From Nephrocerus scutellatus (Eukaryota > Arthropoda > Insecta > Diptera > Pipunculidae), in assembly GCA_947095585.1 (NCBI GenBank), contig OX352761.1, positions 50,394,019 through 50,458,018 of the forward strand: a stretch of DNA of 64,000 nt, written 5' to 3'. Positions 22,735 to 31,858 of this stretch are shown piece by piece. The notes beneath the pieces were generated by a model. That model was not told where the DNA came from. It searched no databases and saw only the letters and a list, made by a program, of their open reading frames with translations. Every line of letters starts with the position of its first letter. Positions within the stretch are counted from its first letter, which is position 1. A program made the position numbers and the translations under genes.

Positions 22735-23866
22735 TTAATTCTGTTCGTCCTGAAAAGATTCAGCACTCCTTCTGATGTTGTACGTTGTCAATCCGTCGAT
22801 TTGAACAACTTTCATTTTACATCTGGGTTTTTGTTGGATCCGATATACTACATCATTAATCCTCTAATGATATTGTAAGGGCCTTCCCAACTTTGCTGTT
22901 ACCTTTCCTTCTTTTGGGATTGTAAAGCCAGACCAAATCTCCTTCCTGAAATCCACCATACTTTGGACGCAGGTCATATCGCGTTTTCATCCGGTTGCTG
23001 GCATCCACTATATTGCTCCTTACTGCAGCATAAACAGCGATCAACCTCTGCCTTAGATCACTAACGTAGTTCTACTTTGTTGTCGGCTCTACTGGTGGTG
23101 ATTCAAATTTTATGTCGCATGGTAGACGAAGTTCTTTTCCAAACACATTGCTGGAGAGTTTTTAGTTGTGTTGTGTTGCACTACGATAACCCATCATAAA
23201 CAACGGTATACAACGACTCCATTCATCTTGGTTGGCATTAACTTCTTTTCGCAGATGCACTTCCAGCGTCCTGTTGAGCCTTTCGGCCATTCCGTCCGAC
23301 TGCAGATGTAACGGAGTAGTCCTCGTTTTCTTTAGGTTGAATACTTGAAACAGCTCTTGAAAGACTAGCGATTCAATATTTATCGGAAAGTAATTCCAGT
23401 GGTACTCCAAATGCCCTAGCCACCTAGCTAGCTTCCTGGTTTGCGATGGGATATGCTTCTGCCCATTTTCTGAAGTAATCAATGAACAGTTTTTGGTTGC
23501 GGTCCTTTGCTTGCTGCGCACATGTCACACGTTCGACACCAGTCTTCCACATCTCTACGGCAGTTTACCCAATAGAAGCGATTCCTGACTTTATCTAGCG
23601 TCTTATTAACGCCCAAATGTAGGACTTGCTGTTGCAATCTCGTGCCACTCCGGTCTTTCACTTTGCTCCATCCATTGAAATATTGGAGCAATCGAATCAT
23701 CGCGCACTTGCTGCTCCCTTAGCTGCTCTTTTCTCCAGCGTTCTTCGACTTGTAGTCTTATTTGTGCAACTACTTCAGAACACTTCTTGCTTTCTTGCCT
23801 TGTACAGTGTTTGCATTGGGGTGCACAAGATCTTCTGGATAATCCGCCGGTATTATTATGCAGCAT
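22735..23866 (-). pseudogene. Ty3/gypsy integrase remnant
   Basis: Read right to left: VLHLGVNKTLDKVRNRFYWV with CRTCDMC (H2C2 zinc region, about 23,520-23,640), and GMAERLNRTLEVHL carrying the core's Glu (about 23,270). Further on come the tail motif EGDLVWLYNPKRRKG (about 22,905) and an IQ..R.KMKVVQIDGL-like end near 22,750. The first half of the core (Asp residues) is replaced by unrelated-looking sequence around 23,400, and frames change at about 23,160, 23,480 and 23,600. Non-functional. Confidence 0.78.
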
Positions 23867-23919
23867 TCCTTTTCGATGCTCTGTTCTGATTGTGTGTGCC
23901 TGACCTGACCTGACCGTAC

Positions 23920-24480
23920 TTGTGAAAGTGTTCGACGCTATCGATAACAGCTAGCAATTCCCTTCGCGTCACGCAGTAGTTCTTCTCAGGCTTAGAAAGC
24001 AAACGGCTGTAGTACGCTATTACACGCTCTTTTCCTTCTTGATTCTGCGATAGAACCGCATTGCATTGCTCGCGTCAATAATTCACTTCATTTTTGAAAA
24101 GGCTACATTTCGGCGAACTTAACTTTAATCCTGCTGCTTTTATGGTATCCAGAACTTGCCGAAGATTATTCACGTGCTCATTAAATCTACGACCAAAAAC
24201 AATGATGTCATCCAAATAGACTAGACATGTCTTCCAGCTAAGGCCTCGCAAAACATGTTCCATCAACCGCTCGAACGTAGCAGGAGCGTTGCATAAACCA
24301 AATGGCATTACAGAAAATTGATACAAGCCGTTTCCCGCAGTAAATGCTGTCTTCTCCTTGTCGTCATCATGAATTGCTACCTGCCAATATCCGCTTTTCA
24401 GATGCAATGTACTGAAGATTCTGGCTCCCGATAAGGTTGTAACGACGTTGTCTACTACCGGGGTAATGCTCAGTAGTTGT
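23920..24480 (-). pseudogene. pol: Ty3/gypsy RT (and RNase H scrap)
   Basis: RT core on the minus strand from 24,407: LKSGYWQVAIHDDDKEKTAF, SVMPFGLCNAPATFERLME and CLVYLDDIIVFG with an intact YLDD. It is followed directly by a truncated RNase H (KNYCVTRRELLAVIDS-like residues at about 23,930-23,985), so the thumb and most of RNase H are deleted. The gene has no start or connection to gag. Confidence 0.82.
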
Positions 24481-24779
24481 CCAAGGTTCCGCTACAGAAA
24501 AAAGTCTTTGTTTTGATTTTTTTGTTTTCCTTTATTTTTAATCTAATTTATAATTTTTATATTTTGTAACAATTCAATCTACGATACTTTATTTAAATTA
24601 GAATATACAATACTTTTACTTAAATTTTTAATCACCACTTTTATACCGATGGTCGTCGTAACCCTGCAGCGTATTTCCCGTGAAGTTTTGATTAGTTGGA
24701 TAGGACGGGGAAGGGGGTTTTCCTATATTAACTGCGCTTTCTTTCTGGCGTGATTTGTTTATGTCAAAGCGAATTATGA
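24481..24779. other. AT-rich spacer before the satellite arrays
   Basis: No gene is seen. A TATAAAAG motif occurs on the minus strand near 24,640, but nothing else supports an LTR here. Confidence 0.3.
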
Positions 24780-26640
24780 CTTAAGCTAGAGAATCCCTTA
24801 CCGTGGTTCGGGGGAAATTCTCGACTTGTAAAAACTAAACGTAGATGTACGCGGCTAAACCAGTGTAACTTTGTGGAGAGGCGTCACCTCTACCTCTAAA
24901 GAGAAAGACGATTTAAGCCAGAGAATCCCTTACCGTGGGTCGGGGAAAATTATCGACTTGTAACAGCTAAACGTATGTGTACGCGGCTAAACCAATGTAA
25001 CTTGCGGAGAGGCGTCACCTCTACCCCTAAAGAGAAAGACGATTTAGGCCAGAGTCCCTTACCGTGGGTCAGGGGAAATGCTCGACTTGTAACAGCTAAA
25101 CGTATGTGTACGCGGCTAACCAATGTTACTTGTGGAGAGGCGTCACCTCTACCTCTAAAGAGAAATACGATTCAAGCCAGAGAATTCCTTACCGTGGGTC
25201 GGGGGAAATTCTCTACTTCTAACAGCTAAACAGTATGTGTACGCTGCTAAATCAATGTAACTTGTGGAGAGGCATCACCTCTACCTCTAAAGAGAAATAC
25301 GATTTAAGCCAGATAATCCCTTACCGTGGGTCGGGGGAAATTCTCGACTTGTAACAGCTAAACGTATGTGTACGCGGCTAAACCAATGTAACTTGCGGAG
25401 AGGCGTCACCTCTACCCCTAAAGAGAAATAAGATTTAAGCCAGAGTCCCTTACCGTGGGTCGGGGGAAATCCTCGACCTGTAACAGCTAAACGTATGTGT
25501 ACGCGGCTAAACCAATGTAACTTGTGGAGAGGCGTCACCTCTACCCCTAAAGAGAAATACGATTTAAGCCAGAGTCCCTTACCGTGGGTCGGGGAAATGC
25601 TCGACCTGTAACAGCTAAACGTATGTGTACGCGGCTAAACCAATGTAACTTGTGGAGAGGCGTCACCTCTACCCCTAAAGAGAAATACGATTCAAACCAG
25701 AGAATCCCTTACCGTGAGTCGGGGGAAATTCTCGACTAGTAACAGCTTAACGCATGTGTACGTAGCTAAACCAATGTAACTTGCGGAGAGGCGTCACCTC
25801 TACCTCTAAAGAGAAAGACGATTTAAGCCAGAGAATCCCTTACCGTGGGTCGGGGGAAATTATCGACTTGTAACAGCTAAACGTATGTGTACGCGGCTAA
25901 ACCAATGTAACTTGCGGAGAGGCGTCACCTCTACCCCTAAAGAGAAAGACGATTTAGGCCAGAGTCCCTTACCGTGGGTCGGGGGAAATGCTCGACTTGT
26001 AACACCTAAACGTATGTGTACGCGGCTAAACCAATGTAACTTGTGGAGAGGCATCACCTCTACCTCTAAAGAGAAAGACGATTTAAGCCAGAGAATCCCT
26101 TACCGTGGGTCGGGGGAAATTCTCGACTTGTAACAGCTAAACGTATGTGTACGCGGCTAAACCAATTTAACTTGCGGAGAGGCGTCACCTCTACCCCTAA
26201 AGAGAAATACGATTTAGGCCAGAGTCCTTACCGTGGGTCGGGGGAAATGCTCGACTTGTAACAGCTAAACGTATGTGTACGCGGCTAAACCAATGTAACT
26301 TGTGGAGAGGCGTCACCTCTACCCCTAAAGAGAAATACGATTCAAACCAAAGAATACCTTACCGTGGGTCGGGGGAAATTCTCGACTTGTAACAGCTTAA
26401 CGCATGTGTACACAGCTAAACCAATTTAACTTGTGGAGAGGTGTCACCTCTACCCCTAAACAGAAATACTATTTAAGCCAGAGAATCCCTTACCGTGGGT
26501 CGCGGGAAATTCTCGACTTGTAACAGTTAAAACCAATGTAACTTGTGGAGAGGTGTCGCCTCTACCCCTAAAAAGAAATACGATTTAAGCCAGAGAATCC
26601 CTTACCGTGGGTCGGGGGTAATTCTCGACTTGTAAATAGC
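24780..26640 (+). repeat. 131-bp satellite array 1, about 14 units
   Basis: The consensus unit runs GATTTAAGCCAGAGAATCCC, TTACCGTGGGTCGGGGGAAA, TTCTCGACTTGTAACAGCTA, AACGTATGTGTACGCGGCTA, AACCAATGTAACTTGTGGAG, AGGCGTCACCTCTACCCCTA, AAGAGAAATAC (131 bp). Units differ by point changes and a few-base deletions. Open frames in it merely read through the repeat. Confidence 0.9.
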
Positions 26641-26683
26641 TAAACTACGTTATAAGTAAAATAGTGGAATATCCTATAGCCAG

Positions 26684-27082
26684 TGTTCCGATTTCTATCC
26701 ACTTTAAATAAATTGATGGCCGACAAGGCCGACAACCATGTTTAATACAATAATTATGTATATAAAATGTATAATGCACTCGCGGCCTTAGAATCTAAGC
26801 CACCTATTGTAAAGTAACAAAAATAACACAACACTTGTTTGAGTCTGTGAATTGATTGGTATATACCATTGTTTCACTCACTTCCTTTTTGCATTTGAAA
26901 CTAGTTAAGTGGATTGATCTTATCTTAAAATATTAATACATGCTATCAACCACATATATTGTTAATTCTTAATAAGGTAAAAGTATAATTTGAATCCATG
27001 TGTGTGTGTTTTTCTTGGGAAATTATAAAAGTTTTTAATTGCAATTAAAATTTCTAATTGTTGTCTCTCCGCGGGTCTCGTA
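26684..27082 (+). repeat. BEL/Pao-type LTR start, copy 1
   Basis: Begins TGTTCCGATTTCTATCCACT and runs to GTTGTCTCTCCGCGGGTCTC. It matches 29,034-29,435, and with a ~100-bp gap matches 60,470-60,775, where the same sequence follows a BEL/Pao pol and therefore is an LTR. Confidence 0.7.
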
Positions 27083-27094
27083 GGTAGGTAGGTA

Positions 27095-27150
27095 ATTGTG
27101 AAAGTGTTCGACGCTATCGACAACAGCTAGCAATTCCCTCCGCGGCACGT
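27095..27150 (-). repeat. Ty3 RNase H scrap between LTR piece and array 2
   Basis: A ~55-bp match to 23,921-23,975 (GTGAAAGTGTTCGACGCTAT, then CAACAGCTAGCAATTCCCT), the RNase H remnant of the minus-strand Ty3 fragment. It shows that array 2 and the pol fragment once shared a context like that of array 1. Confidence 0.6.
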
Positions 27151-28990
27151 AGAAATACGATTCAAGCCAGAGAATCCCTTACCGTGGGTCGGGGGAAATT
27201 CTCGACTTGTAAACAGCTTAACGTATATGTACGCGGCTAAACCAATGTAACTTGTGGAGAGGCGTCACCTCTACCCCTAAAGAGAAATACGATTCAAGCC
27301 AGAGAATCCCTTACCGAGGGTCGGGGGAAAATCTCGACTTGTAACAGCTAAACGTATGTGTACGCGGCTAAACCAATGTTACTTGTGGAGAGGCGTCACC
27401 TGTACCTCTAAAGAGAAATACGATTTAAGCCAGAGAATCCCTTACCGTGGGTCGGGGGAAATTCTCGACTTGTAACAGCTAAACCAATGTAACTTGCGGA
27501 GAGGCGTCACCTCTACCCCTAAAGAGAAATAAGATTTAAGCCAGAGTCCCTTACCGTGGGTCGGGGGAAATTCTCGACTTGTAAACAGCTTAACGTATAT
27601 GTACGCGGCTAAACCAATGTAACTTGTGGAGAGGCGTCACCTCTACCCCTAAAGAGAAATACGATTCAAGCCAGAGAATCCCTTACCGAGGGTCGGGGGA
27701 AAATCTCGACCTGTAATAGCTAAACGTATGTGTACGCGGCTAAACCAATGTAACTTGTGGAGAGGCGTCACCTCTACTCTAAAGAGAAATACGATTTAAG
27801 CCAGAGTCGCTTACCGTGGGTCGGGGGAAATGCTCGACCTGTAACAGCTAAACGTATGTGTACGTGGCTAAACCAATGTAACTTGTGAAGAGGCGTCACC
27901 TCTACCCCTAAAGAGAAATACGATTCAAACCAGAGAATCCCTTACCGTGAGTCGGGGGAAATTCTCGACTAGTAACAGCTTAACGCATGTGTACGCAGCT
28001 AAACCAATGTAACTTGCGGAGAGGCGTCACCTCTACCTCTAAAGAGAAAGACGATTTAAGCCAGAGAATCCCTTACCGTGGGTCGGGGGAAATTATCGAC
28101 TTGTAACAGCTAAACGTATGTGTACGCGGCTAAACCAATGTAACTTGCGGAGAGGCGTCACCTCTACCCCTAAAGAGAAAGACGATTTAGGCCAGAGTCC
28201 CTTACCTTGGTTCGGGGGAAATGCTCGACTTGTAACAGCTAAACGTATGTGTACGCGGCTAAACCAATGTAACTTGTGGAGAGGCATCACCTCTACCTCT
28301 AAAGAGAAAGACGATTTAAGCCAGAGAATCCCTTACCGTGGGTCGGGGGAAATTCTCGACTTGTAACAGCTAAACATATGTGTACGCGGCTAAACCAATG
28401 TAACTTGCGGAGAGGCGTCACCTCTACCCCTAAAGAGAAATACGATTTAGGCCAGAGTCCTTACCGTGGGTCGGGGGAAATGCTCGACTTGTAACAGCTA
28501 AACGTATGTGTACGCGGCTAAACCAATGTAACTTGTGGAGAGGCGTCACCTCTACCCCTAAAGAGAAATACGATTCAAACCAAAGAATCCCTTACCGTGG
28601 GTCGGGGGAAACTCTCGACTTGTAACAGCTTAACGCATGTGTACACAGCTAAACCAATTTAACTTGTGGTGAGGTGTCACCTCTACCCCTAAACAGAAAT
28701 ACGATTTAAGCCAGAGAATCCCTTACCGTGGGTCGCGGGAAATTCTCGACTTGTAACAGCTAAAACCAATGTAACTTGTGGAGAGGTGTCGCCTCTACCC
28801 CTAAAAAGAAATACGATTTAAGCCAGAGTCCCTTACCGTGGGTCGGGGGAAATGCTCGATCTGTAACAGCTAAACGTATGTGTACGCGGCTAAACCAATG
28901 TAACTTGTGGAGAGGCGTCACCTCTACCTCTAAAGAGAAATAAGATTCAAACCAGAGAATCCCTTACCGAGGGATCGACTTGTAAATAGC
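27150..28990 (+). repeat. 131-bp satellite array 2, about 14 units
   Basis: Same unit as array 1. The order of diagnostic variants (for example the GCATCACCTCTACCTC unit and the CACAGCTAAACC unit) is also the same, offset by about 2.2-2.35 kb. The whole array-plus-LTR block was therefore duplicated rather than each array expanding independently. Confidence 0.9.
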
Positions 28991-29033
28991 TAAACTACGT
29001 TATAAGTAAAATAGTGGAATATCCTTTAGTCAG

Positions 29034-29435
29034 TGTTCCGATTTCTATCCACTTTAAATAAATTGATGGCCGACAAGGCCGACAACCATGTTTAATACAA
29101 TAATTATGTATATAAAATGTATAATGCACTCGCGGCCTTATAATCTAAGCCACCTATCGTAAAGTAACAAAAACAACACAACACTTGTTTGAGTCTGTGA
29201 ATTGATTCGTATGTACCATTGTTTCACTCACTTTCTTTTTGCCTTTGAAACTAGTTAAGTGGATTCAACTTATCTTAAAATATTAATACATGCTATCAAC
29301 CACATATATTGTTAATTCTTAATAAAGTAAAAGTATAATTTAAATCCATGTGTGTGTGTTTTTCTTGGGAAATTATAAAAGTTTTTAATTGCAAATAAAA
29401 TTTCTAATTGTTGTCTCTACGCGGGTCTCGTTTTA
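29034..29435 (+). repeat. BEL/Pao-type LTR start, copy 2
   Basis: Near-identical to 26,684-27,082, starting TGTTCCGATTTC. It ends at CGCGGGTCTCG and joins the long dispersed repeat at about 29,436. Confidence 0.7.
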
Positions 29436-29700
29436 CCTGTTTATTTTGCACAGCACAACACAGAGGAATTTGCCACTACTTCTGCATGCATGTAAAATGC
29501 ATTGCATTTTCTATTTCCAATTGATTTCAGGGCTAGGGGCTGGATTTTCCCCCCAGCCCTATCGACACTATATTCCACAAAATTTTATGCTCCCGATATA
29601 ATTAATGAAATTAAAAAAAAAAAAAAAAAAAACGCAAACAAACTACAAAATTCATAAACACGATTTGACAACAAAATAACCTGCTGACCGATATCTGTCA
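29436..29700. repeat. Long dispersed repeat, left part of copy 1
   Basis: Matches 54,541-54,832 (TTTTGCACAGCACA, CATGCATGTAAAATGCATTG, AACCTGCTGACCGATAT). In the second locus it continues directly into sequence found here only at 40,217, so 29,701-40,216 interrupts it in this copy. Confidence 0.65.
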
Positions 29701-29880
29701 GTGTTATCAATTAGCTGCTTAAAAATTTGCTATGTTGCTTTGACTGGAATAATTAGAATGGCAAATGATTCCCACATAATGTGATGAAAGTTTGTTGCAC
29801 ACAGATGGTGCTGGGGAAGCATAGGTATTTTAGGTAATAATTTTACTAGAAATTGGTTTGAGTGTTTGATGTGTGTATGT
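29701..29880. other. Unassigned sequence left of the ULP element
   Basis: No coding or repeat signature. Together with 40,080-40,216 it forms a ~320-bp segment absent from the paralogous locus at 54,832, into which the 10.2-kb retrotransposon inserted. Confidence 0.4.
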
Positions 29881-31858
29881 TGTAACGAGGTTTTCCCAGC
29901 CGGGGTAGAACTCAGTGTGACCAGGGTTCCTTCTATTAGGGTCGTTACAATAAAAAGAATTTGTTTTTAGTTGGGAATGGAATTCAATCGTTCTTTATTT
30001 GTTCTTCGCTTAATCTGTACACTTAAAATTATCGTTTGTTTAAAGCTATATATTATTTTACTGTATAAGTTTCAATTATGATTAAAGGAGACCGACGTAT
30101 CTCCAGGCGGGATGATAGTCTGTTCTCGCGTAGAGCGTGGATTTGAAGGCAAGGACTTCGCTCTTGAACCTCCAATAGTGTGGATAATGTCTAGCGTTAG
30201 GCGTGGGCGTGAAGGCAAGGACTTCGCTCTTGAACCTCCAATCTAGCGTACAGCGTGGGTAATGTCTAGCGTAAAGCGTGGGCGTGAAGGCAAGGACTTC
30301 GCTCTTGAACCTCCAATCTAGCGTACAGCGTGGGTAATGTCTAGCGTAAAGCGTGGGCGTGAAGGCAAGGACTTCGCTCTTGAACCTCCAATCTAGCGTA
30401 CAGCGTGGGTAATGTCTAGCGTAAAGCGTGGGCGTGAAGGCAAGGACTTCGCTCTTGAACCTCCAATCTAGCGTAAAGCGTGGATAATGTCTAGCGTAAA
30501 GCGTGGGCGTGAAGGCAAGGACTTCGCTCTTGAACCTCCAATCTAGCGTACAGCGTGGGTAATGTCTAGCGTAAAGCGTGGGCGTGAAGGCAAGGACTTC
30601 GCTCTTGAACCTCCAATCGTTAGGATAACTACTGGCGTAAAGTGTAAAGTGAAGGCAAGGACTTCGCTCTTGAACCATTCACTCTGACTTGTTGCCGGGA
30701 AGAGGGATTTCTAGGAAAGAAAACCGATTGTTAGGACTGCTGGCCTTTTATAGTCCTCCATCGAGTGTAGAAATCCCGTTGTTGCAACGATCGTGAAATC
30801 CGCTAACTCGCCTGATGGTGTGCTGTTGTTGTTGTTTCCTTTGATGTGATATGGTTGTTGTTGTTTTGTCCGGCCGGTCAGTATTGCTGCGCTCGGCGGT
30901 CTATTGGTTCGTGATCCCGTTGGTGCAACGATAGGGAAATCCGCTACGTCACATGATCGGTGGGACTTGGTAGTGTTGTTGTTGCCTCTTTGATGTTTGT
31001 TAGTTCCAAGATTCCGTTGATGCAACGATAGGGAAATCCGCTACGTCACATGATCGGTGGGACTTGGTAGTGTTGTTGTTGCCTCTTTGATGTTTGTTAG
31101 TTCCAAGATCCCGTTGATGCAAAATTAGGGAACTCCGCTACATCGCATGATCGGTGTAGTGTTGTTGTTGGTTTGCCTCGAAAATGCGTGCTGTCGTACA
31201 TTGTGTGTTGTTTGTTGTTGTTTTTTTGGTTGTCTAATGATGCTGCAGACTTCTGATTGTCCGCTATCATATTTTGCATGCTGTTTGTTGTTGCCTTTTA
31301 CGTGGGTCTGCGCCGTCTTACACTGCATGCTTTGTTGTTGTTGTTTTCCTTGACTTGTCTGATGCAAAATGTATGCATGTTGTTTGTTGTTGTTTTGAAT
31401 ATTGGTCGGGTATTCTGTGTCTGTGGTGCTGTATGCCTGCTGTTGTTGTTTTCTCCAATGATGCTGTGTGCTTCTGCATGTATTGTGAGTCACGAGCGGG
31501 GTATCCCTAGTCTGTGTGGTCTGGTGCTGTATGTGTGTCGTCATTCTCTCACTCAGCTGCTTGATGATGGCGTGCATTGGTTGTGCGTGGTGAATTTACG
31601 CGTTGTGAGAGGAACGACAGAACGAAATATAGAGAACCTGTGTATCATAAGCCGAGAGTAATTTCGGCGATTAATTTACCACTTAAAAGAGTGGGAAACA
31701 TGTTGCTAGATTTAAGAGCATTATGGTAAACGTTTCTTTGTAATGTGTATGCAAGTTTTTTTTTTATTAAATTCAAAAGAAAGTGTTGTTTACAAAAAGA
31801 TGGTTGCGTACCAAAAATAATGTGTGGAAAAAATTGTGTGGCAAATTTTTCCTTCACA
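29881..31858 (-). repeat. 3' LTR of the ULP retrotransposon
   Basis: 1,978 bp. Minus-strand ends are TGTGAAGGAA and CCTCGTTACA. Reading in transcription order it contains a CAA-rich, CAACAACAA-dotted U3, three 96-bp direct repeats (about 30,919-31,140), TATAAAAGG at 30,743-30,751, a 75-bp tandem repeat (30,110-30,680) and AATAAA at 29,994-29,999. The tandem repeat lies between promoter and polyadenylation signal and so is probably part of R. Confidence 0.93.
30082..30678 (-). repeat. 75-bp tandem repeat forming a 198-codon reading frame in the LTR
   Basis: Units encode a 25-residue repeat (WRFKSEVLAFTPTLYARHYP then RCTLD), about six good copies with degenerate ends. The unit is a multiple of three with no stop, so the frame from ATG at 30,678 stays open for 198 codons. 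The identical array is at 38,300-38,896 in the other LTR. The ATG lies about 65 bases after the TATA box, so this is potentially the first ORF of the genomic RNA. No known domain; it may be a structural RNA or untranslated feature instead. Confidence 0.7.

Noticed and set aside
24780..28990. CRISPR-like or gene-family interpretation of the 131-bp arrays
   Set aside because: Whole units repeat without unique spacers, the genome is eukaryotic, and the short frames are read-through of the repeat.
29034..29435. A complete solo LTR at this position
   Set aside because: Only the 5' portion is recognisable and no CA end or target duplication could be found.
31125..31577. Minus-strand 150-codon Gln/Asn-rich frame in the LTR (and its duplicate at 39,343-39,795)
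   Set aside because: It reads CAACAACAA tracts of U3 upstream of the TATA box; no domain, and the composition is explained by simple repeats.
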